Shown here: one piece after another, positions 8,930 to 17,106 of the stretch
How the letters are laid out: each line of letters opens with the position of its first letter
Numbering within the stretch: the first letter of the stretch is position 1
Source: Phenylobacterium conjunctum
GTDB lineage: Bacteria; Pseudomonadota; Alphaproteobacteria; Caulobacterales; Caulobacteraceae
Length of the DNA stretch: 64,000 nt
NCBI RefSeq assembly: GCF_042679085.1
Contig: NZ_JBHTLQ010000011.1
Coordinates: 1 to 64,000 of the forward strand
Direction: 5' to 3'
Made by a program: the position numbers and the translations under genes
Notes under the pieces: model-generated
Seen by the model: only the letters and a program-made list of their open reading frames with translations
Told to the model about the DNA's origin: nothing
Database searches by the model: none

Positions 8930-10228
8930 TCAGTCCCCGATCACCCACTCCACGTCGGCGCCCAGGGCGTTGAGGTTCTCGACGAACTTCGGGTGGGCGC
9001 GCTTGATCGGGGCGGCGTTGAGGATGGTCGACTGGCCTTCGATGCTGGCGGCCAGCATGAACAGGGCGATGGCGACGCGGATGATGTAGGGGCTCTCCAC
9101 CGTCGCCGGCATCAGCGGCTTGCCGCCATAGGTGATCAGACGGTGTGGGTCGCACAGCACCGCGTGGGCGCCGAACTTGCCCAGCTCCTGGGTCCAGCCC
9201 AGCGCGCCCTCATAGACCTTGTTCCAGAACATCACCGAGCCTTCGGCCCGCACGCCCAGGGCCACGAAGATCGGCAGCAGGTCGGCGGGGACATAGGGCC
9301 AGGGCGCGGCCTCGACCTTGGTCAGGATGTTGGAGGTGAAGGGCTCGCGGACCTTAAGCGCCCCGTCGATGCGGGCGCTGGACCAGCCGTCCTTGTGGGT
9401 CACCTCGACGCCGAACTTGGCGAAGGTGCGGTCGAGCAGCGGGAACTGTTCCACCGCGCCGTTCTTGACGCTGACCTCGCCGCCGGTGATGGCGCCCATG
9501 GCCAGGAAGGTGGCGACCTCGTGGAAGTCGTCGGCGAAGGTGAACTCGGTCCCCGACAGTTTGTCGACGCCCTCAAGGGTCAGGCGGGAACCACCGACGC
9601 CGGAGACGTCCGCCCCCATCAGGGCGAGGAAGGCGCAGAACTCCTGGACGTGCGGCTCGCAGGCGGCGTTGGTCAGTTGGGACCGGCCGCGGGCGGTGGC
9701 GGCGCACAGGGCGAAGTTCTCGGTGGTGGTCACCGAGGCGTAGTCCAGCCAGTGGTCGGCGGCGTGGAAGCCCTTGGGCGTCGAGATATAGAGCGCCTCG
9801 GGCGTACGCCGGACCTCGGCCCCGAAGGTCTGGAAGACCTCGATATGCGGGTCGATCTCGCGGGCGCCCAGGGTGCAGCCGGTGGCGTCCTCCTCGATGG
9901 AGGCCGCGCCGAACCGGTGCAGCAGCGGCGGGATCAGCATCAGGGTCGAGCGCATGCCCAGCGGTAGGTGCGCGGCCTTCGGGTTCAGGCCCTCGCCGTG
10001 GCGCAGCTTCAGCGTGCCGGTGGCGTAGTCCATGTCCACCGTGGAGCCGAGATTGCCGAAGAACTCCAGGATCTTGCGGACATCGGTGATGTCCGGCACC
10101 CGGTGCAGGGTGACCGGCTGGTCGGTCAGCAAGGTGGCGCAGAGCACCGGCAGGACGGCGTTCTTGTTCGCCGACGGGGAAATGGCGCCGCGAAGCGGGC
10201 GGCCGCCCCGCACGATCAGGTTGGTCAT
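8930..10228 (-). CDS. murA: UDP-GlcNAc 1-carboxyvinyltransferase (MurA) family, divergent member
   Basis: MurA transfers enolpyruvate to UDP-GlcNAc, the first committed step of peptidoglycan synthesis. The 432-residue protein shows the two-domain EPSP-synthase fold: NKNAVLPVL (Lys-Asn pair) near residue 21, the catalytic-loop cysteine in GCTLGAREIDPH, and ALGADVEWVIGD at the C-terminus. It differs from textbook MurA: the SGAKNA motif is SPSANKNA, the catalytic loop region is altered, and the segment around the conserved aspartate reads VPADLLP rather than PTDMQ. It may be a second MurA-like enzyme rather than the housekeeping one. Single gene between trxB and brnT. Confidence 0.8.
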   Translation of the reverse strand: MTNLIVRGGRPLRGAISPSANKNAVLPVLCATLLTDQPVTLHRVPDITDVRKILEFFGNLGSTVDMDYATGTLKLRHGEGLNPKAAHLPLGMRSTLMLIPPLLHRFGAASIEEDATGCTLGAREIDPHIEVFQTFGAEVRRTPEALYISTPKGFHAADHWLDYASVTTTENFALCAATARGRSQLTNAACEPHVQEFCAFLALMGADVSGVGGSRLTLEGVDKLSGTEFTFADDFHEVATFLAMGAITGGEVSVKNGAVEQFPLLDRTFAKFGVEVTHKDGWSSARIDGALKVREPFTSNILTKVEAAPWPYVPADLLPIFVALGVRAEGSVMFWNKVYEGALGWTQELGKFGAHAVLCDPHRLITYGGKPLMPATVESPYIIRVAIALFMLAASIEGQSTILNAAPIKRAHPKFVENLNALGADVEWVIGD

Positions 10229-10266
10229 AGGCTGCGGCCTCGTCGGGCTCGAAGAACGGGGGATGG

Positions 10267-10288
10267 GCCGGCCCCGAGGAGGGCCGGC
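10267..10288 (-). terminator. GC-rich hairpin downstream of trxB
   Basis: Perfect 8-bp stem GCCGGCCC/GGGCCGGC with a 6-base loop, 34 bases past the trxB stop. There is no clear T-run, so it may work as a weak or Rho-assisted terminator, or as a 3-prime stabilising hairpin. Confidence 0.45.
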
Positions 10289-10321
10289 TTCCGCTAGGGA
10301 GATATCAGGCCGTAGGCCGGC

Positions 10322-11329
10322 TCACCAGACGCCGATCTTGTTGGCGTCGGCGTGGCTGATCGGATGGTGCTCGCGCGCGTGGTCTTCCTCGGCCAGCAGG
10401 CGCACGGCTTCCAGGGCGGCCATGCAGCCCATCCCGGCGGCCGTGACCGCCTGGCGATAGACGTCGTCGGTGACGTCGCCGGCGGCGAACACGCCGGGAA
10501 TGGCGGTCGAGGCTGTGCCCGGAGTCACGTGCAGATAGCCGGCGGAATCCATCTCCAGCTGGTCCTTGAACAGCTCGGAGGAGGGGGCGTGGCCGATGGC
10601 GACGAACAGGCCGTCGCAGGGTATCTCGCGAGTCTCGCCGGTGTCGGCGTGAGCGAGCTTCAGGCCGGTGACGCCGAGCGGGTCCGTGGCGCCCAGCACC
10701 TCTTCCACCGCATGGTTCCAGATGATCTCGATCTTCGGGTGCTTGAAGGCGCGCTCCTGCAGGATGCGCTCGGCCCGGAACTCGTCGCGGCGATGGACGA
10801 TGGTGACCTTGGAGGCGAAGTTGGTGAGGAACAGGGCCTCTTCGACGGCGGTGTTGCCGCCGCCCACCACCACGACCTCCTTGCCGCGGTAGAAGAAGCC
10901 GTCGCAGGTGGCGCAGGCCGAGACGCCGAAGCCCTGGAACTTTTGCTCCGAGGGCAGGCCCAGCCACTTGGCCTGGGCGCCGGTGGCGATGATCAGGGTC
11001 TCCGCCAGCCACACCTCGCCGCTGTCGCATTCCAGGCGGAAGGGGCGCTGGGACAGGTCGGCCTTGATGACAATGTCATTGATCAGCTGGGCGCCCACGT
11101 GCTCGGCCTGGGCGCGCATCTGGTCCATGAGCCAGGGGCCCTGGATGACGTCGGCGAAGCCAGGATAGTTCTCCACGTCGGTGGTGATGGTCAGCTGGCC
11201 GCCGGGCTGGAGGCCGGCGATCAGAACCGGCTGCAGCAGGGCGCGCGCGGCGTAGATGGCGGCGGTGTAGCCGGCCGGGCCTGAACCCAGGATCAGGCAG
11301 CGGGTGGAGCGGGGGGTCTGTTCAGCCAT
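10322..11329 (-). CDS. trxB: Thioredoxin-disulfide reductase
   Basis: FAD enzyme that reduces thioredoxin with NADPH. Residues 12-20 hold the FAD site GSGPAG, residues 139-142 the redox-active CATC, followed by the NADPH site VVVGGGNTAVEEA, and the C-terminal FAAGDVTDDVYRQA FAD motif is intact. The 335-residue length is normal for bacterial low-molecular-weight TrxB. It is transcribed alone or with the divergent-MurA gene behind it (93-base gap with a hairpin). Confidence 0.95.
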   Translation of the reverse strand: MAEQTPRSTRCLILGSGPAGYTAAIYAARALLQPVLIAGLQPGGQLTITTDVENYPGFADVIQGPWLMDQMRAQAEHVGAQLINDIVIKADLSQRPFRLECDSGEVWLAETLIIATGAQAKWLGLPSEQKFQGFGVSACATCDGFFYRGKEVVVVGGGNTAVEEALFLTNFASKVTIVHRRDEFRAERILQERAFKHPKIEIIWNHAVEEVLGATDPLGVTGLKLAHADTGETREIPCDGLFVAIGHAPSSELFKDQLEMDSAGYLHVTPGTASTAIPGVFAAGDVTDDVYRQAVTAAGMGCMAALEAVRLLAEEDHAREHHPISHADANKIGVW

Positions 11330-11443
11330 GGCTGCTATTTAGGTGAGATTCCGCCCGCGCGCATCGGGGCAGTGGCCGCAGATCGTCTGAGGCGTCCATG
11401 AGCTGCGCTGGGATGGACCGCTGTCCCATGCTATGGAGGCTCC

Positions 11444-11671
11444 ATGAGCGAACTTCTGGCGCGCATCACGATTGAGCCCGGGAAGAACGGTGGCCGGCCG
11501 AGCATTCGGGGCCTGCGGGTCCGCGTGCAGGATATTCTCGAGCTCCTTGCGGCCGGCCAGTCTCACGAGGCGATCCTTGGGGACTACCCGTATCTGGAAG
11601 CCGACGATATCCGAGCGGCTCTCGCCTATGCTGCGGCCCACGCCGCAGGAACGGCGGTCGTCGCAGCGTGA
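11444..11671 (+). CDS. DUF433 family antitoxin
   Basis: A 75-residue protein with the DUF433 pattern RPSIRGLRVRVQDILELLAAGQSHEAILGDYPYLEADDIRAALAYA, a winged-helix-like domain found as the partner of DUF5615 or PIN-like proteins and annotated as VapB-type antitoxin. The downstream DUF5615 gene begins inside its stop codon (GTGA overlap), so translation is coupled. Role as antitoxin is by family association. Confidence 0.85.
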   Translation: MSELLARITIEPGKNGGRPSIRGLRVRVQDILELLAAGQSHEAILGDYPYLEADDIRAALAYAAAHAAGTAVVAA

Positions 11672-12003
11672 AGCTGCTGGTCGACGCCCAACTTCCCCCG
11701 AGGTTGGCGGAGTGGTTGCGGGATCAAGGACATGAGGCCATCCACGTTTCGGAGATCGGGCTACTCAGCGCTGATGACCGGACGATCTGGCGTGAAGCCC
11801 GAACGCGCGGGCTGGTGCTTCTCACAAAGGACCGGGACTTCGCCGACTGGGCTATCGCCTCATCTGGCCCTCCTCAGGTGGTGTGGCTGCGTCTTGGCAA
11901 TGTCGGGAACACAGCGCTGATTGAGCGGCTGTCGCCATGGTTGCCTGAAATCGAAGAAGCGCTGGCGGCTGGCGCTCGCGTTGTTGAGTCGGGACGTCCC
12001 TAG
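11668..12003 (+). CDS. DUF5615 PIN-like putative toxin
   Basis: A 111-residue protein of the DUF5615 (Mut7-C-like PIN-domain) family: KLLVDAQLPPRLAEWLRDQGHEAIHV at the N-terminus and VLLTKDRDFADWA in the middle provide the acidic residues of the predicted nuclease site. Start is GTG at 11668, overlapping the DUF433 stop by four bases. The pair is a type II toxin-antitoxin candidate. It overlaps the convergent DUF1801 gene by four bases at the stop. Confidence 0.85.
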   Translation: MKLLVDAQLPPRLAEWLRDQGHEAIHVSEIGLLSADDRTIWREARTRGLVLLTKDRDFADWAIASSGPPQVVWLRLGNVGNTALIERLSPWLPEIEEALAAGARVVESGRP

Positions 12004-12377
12004 GGCCGCTTCCGCTTCGCTGCCTTGCGGGCGGCTTCGGCGTCGTCTTCGCGCACCCGGCGCTCGACGATGGCGCGGACGAGATCCTCGGGCAGGGGCT
12101 TGTCCGGCGTGAAGCGGATCGTGCCCTTGCTGATGTCATAGCCGGCCAGTTCGGCCTGCTGTTCCGGGGTCAGGCCATGGGGGTAAAGGGCGCAGTGCTT
12201 CTTGGCCGCGCCCATCCAGACCAGGACGCCGTGCCGGCGGAAGCCCGGCATGCCATAACTGATGCACTCCTCAGCCCCGGGGGCGGCGGCCAGGATCTGG
12301 CGGCGCAAGGCTTCCAGCGCCGCGCGCTGGTCGGCGGGCAGGGGCGCGAGATAGTCATCGATGGTCTTGGCGGTCAT
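12000..12377 (-). CDS. DUF1801 (YdhG-like) domain protein
   Basis: A 125-residue protein matching DUF1801: TIDDYLAPLPADQRAALEALRRQILAAAPGAEECISYGMPGFR, then VWMGAAKKHCALYP and a TIRFTPDKPLPEDLV segment. The family has a frataxin-like fold, and its function is unsettled. The ATG at 12377 is preferred to the upstream one because it begins directly with the conserved block. The C-terminal tail is Lys/Arg-rich. It is the last gene of the leftward stretch starting at 16357. Confidence 0.85.
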   Translation of the reverse strand: MTAKTIDDYLAPLPADQRAALEALRRQILAAAPGAEECISYGMPGFRRHGVLVWMGAAKKHCALYPHGLTPEQQAELAGYDISKGTIRFTPDKPLPEDLVRAIVERRVREDDAEAARKAAKRKRP

Positions 12378-12436
12378 GCGGGGCCTCGTCCTGGACATCT
12401 AGCCCAGGACGTTGCCGCGTGTCCGTTCCCGACAGG

Positions 12437-13720
12437 TCAGGCGGCGAGCACGGCCGGGGCCGAGACCTGCAGGGCCTGGGCGAGGTCCAGGGTCAGGGCC
12501 GCGTGGCGCGCGGCGACATCCTGCTCTTCCCAGCGCGGGGCGACGAAGGCGGCGCCTTCGCTGCGGGTCAGGGCCTTGCGCAAGTGGGTGAGCTTGCGGG
12601 CCGCATCCAGGCTGAGGATGTCCCAGCGCGGCTCCATGCGGATGGCCAGGGTCTCGCCGAGCGACAGGCCGGCGCCGCCGAAGCCGGCCATCAGCCGGTG
12701 GATTTCGCGCCGCAGGTCGGTGTCGCGGGTCTCGGTCAGGCACTCGGCCGCCAGCAGAACCTGGCCGCGCGTCTCATAGAGGCGCAGTCGAGTGACCGCG
12801 CCCTGGGCCGTGAAGTTGCGCACCTCCAGCGGCGGATGGCCGGCGTAGCGGACCTTCAGGATGTAGGTGACCAGGCTGTGGGCCTCGGGCTTGGGCGCCT
12901 CGAGGTCGAAGGGTTTGAAGAGGGGGCGCGGATCGGCGGCCCACACCACCACCTCGTCGGCGCCTCGGCCCGCAAGGGCGGCGTGAGGGCTGACGAAGGA
13001 GGGCGCAGTGAGGGTGACGCCCAGGCGGACCAGGGCCTGGCGCAGGCGCATGAAGAACGGACCCAGGCCATCCTTCGGCGTCGAGGCGCCCAGGCTCTGC
13101 AGCCGGCCCCACAGGGGCGCGGGGATGCCGTAGAGGGCGTCATGGTTGGTGTCGGCGCGCTTCAGGCCGGCGATCTCGACGATCTCCGGGCCGACCGGAA
13201 AGACGCGGCTGACGCCGATGGCGGCGGCGGTGTCGGCGTGAACCTCGTCCAGCCAGGCGCCCAGCCGCCACTGGCAGATGCGCGACAGGGCCTGGGCGAT
13301 GTCGGTCGGATAGGCGCGGATGCGGTCGGCCAGGCTGTCGCCAGCGAGCGGAGACAGGCCCAGGTCCCGGGTGCGCAGGGCCGGGCCGTTGAAGTCGCGG
13401 GTGTAGGTCAGGTCGCCGTTGCAGGCGGTGACCGCGCCCTTGCGGTTCTCGATGTCCTCGAAGGGAACCCCGTGGCTTTCCAGCAGGCGGCGGACCGGAT
13501 CGGCGGCGGAGCCGAAGGTCAGGTCGCGTTCGCGCAGCTCAAGGCCGTGGTCCTGGCGTGGAACCGCCTGGCCGCCCAGCTGGTCGAACCGGTCGTGCAG
13601 TTCGATGTCGCGAACGCCCAGCTCGTGGGCCTGGAAGGCGGCGAGGACGCCCGTGAGGCCTCCGCCGATGATGCGAACCTTGGGGAGCTTCGGCCCCCCG
13701 ACGTGGACATGCTGTCCCAT
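12437..13720 (-). CDS. FAD/NAD(P)-binding protein, possible sugar-modification oxidoreductase
   Basis: A 427-residue protein with an N-terminal Rossmann nucleotide-binding motif (VRIIGGGLTGVLAAFQA, then an acidic residue in IELHDRFDQLGGQA), similar in outline to UDP-galactopyranose-mutase and amine-oxidase type flavoproteins; the remainder has no motif I can name. It is 73 bases downstream of the PseG-like gene on the same strand, which suggests action on a nucleotide sugar or glycan. That role is inference from context only. RBS TAGGGG precedes the ATG at 13720. Confidence 0.55.
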   Translation of the reverse strand: MGQHVHVGGPKLPKVRIIGGGLTGVLAAFQAHELGVRDIELHDRFDQLGGQAVPRQDHGLELRERDLTFGSAADPVRRLLESHGVPFEDIENRKGAVTACNGDLTYTRDFNGPALRTRDLGLSPLAGDSLADRIRAYPTDIAQALSRICQWRLGAWLDEVHADTAAAIGVSRVFPVGPEIVEIAGLKRADTNHDALYGIPAPLWGRLQSLGASTPKDGLGPFFMRLRQALVRLGVTLTAPSFVSPHAALAGRGADEVVVWAADPRPLFKPFDLEAPKPEAHSLVTYILKVRYAGHPPLEVRNFTAQGAVTRLRLYETRGQVLLAAECLTETRDTDLRREIHRLMAGFGGAGLSLGETLAIRMEPRWDILSLDAARKLTHLRKALTRSEGAAFVAPRWEEQDVAARHAALTLDLAQALQVSAPAVLAA

Positions 13721-13793
13721 TGACCCCTATCCCGGGCGCATTCGGCGCCTCGCTTGTTGGCCTCAACCTAGGCCTTGGGGTGCGAAAAGAGGG

Positions 13794-14861
13794 TTAAGGC
13801 GCGGGCGGGGCCATCTGCGGCGGCGCGCCGCGCTCAGCGATCAGGCCCAGGAAGGCCTCGGCGGTGCGCGCCGCCCCGCGTCCGTCGCACAGCGCGGCGG
13901 CCGTTGCTGACAGGCGTTCGCGCAAGGTGGTGTCGGTGAACATGCGGACGATGGCCCGGTCCACCTGCTGGTCCAGATCCGCCGCGCCGCCGTCGATGAC
14001 CAGGGCCGCGCCGCGCTCGACCAGGGCCTGGGCGGCCGGGCGCTGGTTCTCGGCCACCACCACGATGGCCTGGGGCAGGCCAAGGACGCAGCGCTCCCAG
14101 GTGGTGGAGCCCGCCGCCCCGAAGCCGATGTCGGCCTCGGCGATCAGCTGGGCCATGTTCGGGGTGTCGACGTGCAGGGTTAGGCGCGGGTCATGCGCCG
14201 CCAGCCGGGCCAGGCCCTTCAGCCCCGGGGCCGTCGCGCCCATGACGATGTCCAGGCCGATGTCGCCCAGGCGCAGGCGCAGGCGGTCGACCAGGCGTGG
14301 GGTCAGGCCGCCGGGATCGGTCAGGCCCATGGACAGCAGCACCCGGCGCACCGGCCCGCCGCGGCGGGCGAGCGCCGCGTCGCGTAGGTCGGCGAACTCC
14401 GGCCTGACCGGGGCGAAGGCCGGCCCCAGCAGCAGGCGCACATGGCTTTCCACCAAGAGGGCGTAGTCCGTCGGGCTGCGGGCCGGGCCGGAGTCCAGCA
14501 CCATGTCGCCGCCCAGCGGCCGGTCGGCGAGATCGTCGAGGATCAGGGAGGGGCGGCCGTGGGCCAGGGCCTCATGCGCGTTCCGGTCCAGGCCGTAGTG
14601 GTCGAAGACGATGGCCTCGAAATCCTGGCCGGTGAGGGCGTCCGCCAGGTCGTCCGGCGCCAGCGAGGTCACGGGTTCGCGGGCGACATCGGGGGCGAAG
14701 GCGTCAAGCACCGCCGCCACCTCGGGCGAGGCCGCCATGGCGCAGGCCGCGCCACGCGCCGTCAGCGCCCGGGCCAGGGTGGCGGAGCGCATGACGTGCC
14801 CGCCGCCGACCTTGAGGCCGGCGTTGGCGATGAACAGGATGCGAGGCCCGGAAGGAATCAT
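13794..14861 (-). CDS. PseG-like UDP-sugar hydrolase / glycosyltransferase
   Basis: A 355-residue GT-B fold protein. The N-terminus has the PseG hallmark GLKVGGGHVMRSATLARAL and a DHYGLD motif (about 97-103), and the C-terminal half has FGAAGSTTWERCVLGLPQAIVVVAENQ, the nucleotide-binding region. PseG removes UDP from 2,4-diacetamido-trideoxyaltrose in pseudaminic acid synthesis; in Caulobacter the FlmD homologue is needed for flagellin modification. The other pathway genes (PseB, PseC, PseI) are not in this window. It sits in a leftward operon with an acetyltransferase and an ELM1-like protein. Confidence 0.75.
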   Translation of the reverse strand: MIPSGPRILFIANAGLKVGGGHVMRSATLARALTARGAACAMAASPEVAAVLDAFAPDVAREPVTSLAPDDLADALTGQDFEAIVFDHYGLDRNAHEALAHGRPSLILDDLADRPLGGDMVLDSGPARSPTDYALLVESHVRLLLGPAFAPVRPEFADLRDAALARRGGPVRRVLLSMGLTDPGGLTPRLVDRLRLRLGDIGLDIVMGATAPGLKGLARLAAHDPRLTLHVDTPNMAQLIAEADIGFGAAGSTTWERCVLGLPQAIVVVAENQRPAAQALVERGAALVIDGGAADLDQQVDRAIVRMFTDTTLRERLSATAAALCDGRGAARTAEAFLGLIAERGAPPQMAPPAP

Positions 14862-14906
14862 CGTGACTGTACGAAACGCCCAACTTGGCGGGCTGAAAAG
14901 ACGACG

Positions 14907-15368
14907 TTAGCGCGCAGCCTCGATGGCGGCGTCGATGTCGGTCTTGAAGATGACGAAGAACAGCTCGGGATCGCCGGGATCAAGGTTCTCGACCATGCCC
15001 GAAACCTTGTACCCGCGCGAGACCAGCAAGGTGCGCATCACATCGTTGGATTCATTGGTCGAGACGAACATGCGGTCGTCCTCGATCCCCATCTCGATAT
15101 TGGCCATCAGGGCCGAGGCGACGCCGGCGCGGCGACGGTTCTCGGCGGTGGCGATGCGTTCGAGGAAGGGGTGGCCGAAAAACTCGCCCATGATGGCGAA
15201 GCCCGCCACCGCGCCGTCCAGGACCAGGACCTTCACAAAGGCGCCGCCGTGGCCGCCGATGGCCTTGGTCACATAGTCGTGGCGACGTTCGGCGATGGCC
15301 ATGGCGGGGTCGATGGACACGATGGCGGCGACGTCACCATTGGAAGCGGGGCGGATCTCGACGCTCAT
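14907..15368 (-). CDS. GNAT-family acetyltransferase in the PseG/ELM1 operon
   Basis: A 153-residue GNAT fold: VEIRPASNGDVAAIVSID at the N-terminus, FLERIATAENRRRAGVASALM as the acetyl-CoA segment, and a C-terminal LLVSRGYKVSGMVENL. It starts inside the stop codon of the ELM1-like gene (ATGA overlap) and ends 45 bases before the PseG-like gene. By context it could acetylate a nucleotide sugar as PseH does, but the sequence does not clearly resemble PseH, so the substrate stays open. Confidence 0.7.
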   Translation of the reverse strand: MSVEIRPASNGDVAAIVSIDPAMAIAERRHDYVTKAIGGHGGAFVKVLVLDGAVAGFAIMGEFFGHPFLERIATAENRRRAGVASALMANIEMGIEDDRMFVSTNESNDVMRTLLVSRGYKVSGMVENLDPGDPELFFVIFKTDIDAAIEAAR

Positions 15369-16357
15369 GAGGGGGTCCGTTCGGCCATCAACCGCAGGAC
15401 CTCGTCGGCGGCGCGGTCAGTCTCGTTCAAGGCCGGATACTTCCACTTGTGCAGGGTGCCGCCGAAGGGGCGGGCGGCGCCGATGCGCTCCAGATCCTCG
15501 TGGAACAGCCGGAACTTCAAGCTGTCGCCATCCATCTTCAGGATGAAGACCGGCTTGCCGGTGGACGCCGCCTCGGTGGCCATGTTGGCGCTGTCCTCGG
15601 TGGCCAGGATGTAGTCGGCGGCGGCCAGGAAGGCGAAATAGGGGTTCTCGCCTTCGCCTTCCCAGATCACGCCCGGCATGTGCTTGAGCCGCGCGGCCAG
15701 GATGGCGCGAGCCGGCTCCGGCGTGCGGCGCGAGAAGGTGACCATGACCGAGCCGCCTTCCTGGGCGATCGGTAGTTCGATCTCGTGCGCCATGGCCGCG
15801 GCCCGTTCCGGCGACAGGTTGTGGGCCTTGGACTTGCCGCCGATCAGCACGGCCACACGCGGGCGGGGCAGGGGATCGATCATCTCCTTGAAGCGGGCCA
15901 GCTCGGCCTTCAGCTTCTTGGGCGTGACCCGGTGCGGCGAGCCGGTGATCTGCAGGACGTTGTCGCCGTGGGTCCGGTCATGCTTGGGCGCTACCACCAG
16001 GTCGAAGGGCGTGGTCGGCATGCGCGGGTCCTGGATCTGGACCACGAAGGTCTGCTTCTTGGACCAGGCGCGCAGGCGCATGGACAGGGGCAGGGTGGCG
16101 CGGCCGGCGGCGATCCACAGGTCGGGCCAAGGCGGCTCGATCCCGCTGTCAGGCGCCAGGGCCTTCATCGGAAAGGGATTGAGGAACCAGGGCAGGCGGC
16201 CGATCCGGCCCTTCCAGGCGATGGTCTTGACGACGATCTCAGCCTTGCGCTTGCGCTGAATGGCCTCGGCCAGGCCAAGCGCCGGGCCGGCGTTTCCCGC
16301 CCGGCCGTCAGAGACGGCCCAGATGGTCAGCGGCGGCGGTGTGGGGGGCTTCGCCAA
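15365..16357 (-). CDS. ELM1-like (mitochondrial fission ELM1 family, DUF1022) protein
   Basis: A 330-residue protein of the ELM1 family: IWAVSDGRAGNAGPALGLAEAI at the N-terminus, WPDLWIAAGRATLP, VVQIQDPRMP, VAVLIGGKSKAHNLS and ATEDSANMATEAASTGKPVF. Bacterial members have a GT-B glycosyltransferase-like shape, and the C-terminal ED-S-NM-EA motif resembles a nucleotide-sugar site. The start is TTG at 16357, since no ATG or GTG precedes the conserved block. First gene of an operon with an acetyltransferase, PseG-like and flavin-binding proteins. Confidence 0.8.
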   Translation of the reverse strand: MAKPPTPPPLTIWAVSDGRAGNAGPALGLAEAIQRKRKAEIVVKTIAWKGRIGRLPWFLNPFPMKALAPDSGIEPPWPDLWIAAGRATLPLSMRLRAWSKKQTFVVQIQDPRMPTTPFDLVVAPKHDRTHGDNVLQITGSPHRVTPKKLKAELARFKEMIDPLPRPRVAVLIGGKSKAHNLSPERAAAMAHEIELPIAQEGGSVMVTFSRRTPEPARAILAARLKHMPGVIWEGEGENPYFAFLAAADYILATEDSANMATEAASTGKPVFILKMDGDSLKFRLFHEDLERIGAARPFGGTLHKWKYPALNETDRAADEVLRLMAERTPS

Positions 16358-16386
16358 GCGCTAAGATCCTGGTTCTCATAAGGGGA

Positions 16387-16412
16387 CGGCGGCCCGCTTC
16401 CGCAGGCCGCCG
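16387..16412 (-). terminator. Probable greA terminator hairpin
   Basis: Stem CGGCGGCC/GGCCGCCG around a 10-base loop on the minus strand, about 35 bases past the greA stop and followed by CCCCTTAT. The T-run is poor. It separates greA from the ELM1-like operon. Confidence 0.5.
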
Positions 16413-16444
16413 CATCCTGATCGATCAATAGGGCCGCGGTGCGG

Positions 16445-16918
16445 CTAGATCCACTCGACCTTGGCGATCTCGTAGGCCTTCACGCCGCCGGGGGTGTTCA
16501 CCTCGACCACGTCGCCGGTCTCCTTGCCGATCATCGCGCGGGCGATGGGCGAGGAGATGGAGATCTTGCCCGACTTCACATCGGCCTCGTGCTCGCCGAC
16601 GATCTGGTAGGCGGCCTCTTCCTCGGTGTCCTCGTCGATCACCGAGACGGTGGCGCCGAACTTCACCTGGGTGCCGGACAGCTTGGAGACATCGATGACC
16701 TGGGCGCGGGCCATCTTGTCCTCGATGTCGGCGATCTGGCCTTCAATCCAGCCCTGTCGCTCCTTGGCGGCATGATACTCGGCGTTCTCGGAGAGATCTC
16801 CGTGCGCTCGCGCCTCCGCGATGGCGGCGATCACCGCCGGCCGTTCGATGGTCTTCAAACGCTTCAGATCCTCGTCGAGGGCTTGATAGCCCCCGGCGGT
16901 CATCGGGACTTTTTCCAT
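16445..16918 (-). CDS. greA: Transcription elongation factor GreA
   Basis: GreA enters the RNA polymerase secondary channel and stimulates cleavage of backtracked transcripts. The 157-residue product is the standard length. The N-terminal coiled coil carries the acidic tip (AIAEARAHGDLSENAEYHAAK with the catalytic D-LSENAEY block), and the C-terminal FKBP-like domain has SPIARAMIGKETGDVVEVNTPGG. ATG at 16918. Monocistronic, with a hairpin behind it. Confidence 0.97.
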   Translation of the reverse strand: MEKVPMTAGGYQALDEDLKRLKTIERPAVIAAIAEARAHGDLSENAEYHAAKERQGWIEGQIADIEDKMARAQVIDVSKLSGTQVKFGATVSVIDEDTEEEAAYQIVGEHEADVKSGKISISSPIARAMIGKETGDVVEVNTPGGVKAYEIAKVEWI

Positions 16919-17106
16919 AGCGGATGGTGCTCAGGTCGCCTTTGGGAGTGTTTCCGGCCGCGGGCGCAGGCGTCCGGGGGGTGAGAGGATAGGTTGCGAG
17001 CGTCCAAAACTCAAGGGGTGCGTTGCAGCATGCCTGGGGGCGACCTGTCGCAGACCCGGCGCAAGCGACTGTCGGACAAGGGAATCAGGATTAGCTGCGA
17101 CGCGCC

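Noticed and set aside
14907..15368. Assignment of the acetyltransferase as PseH
   Set aside because: Context is suggestive but the sequence shows only a generic GNAT pattern without clear PseH features.
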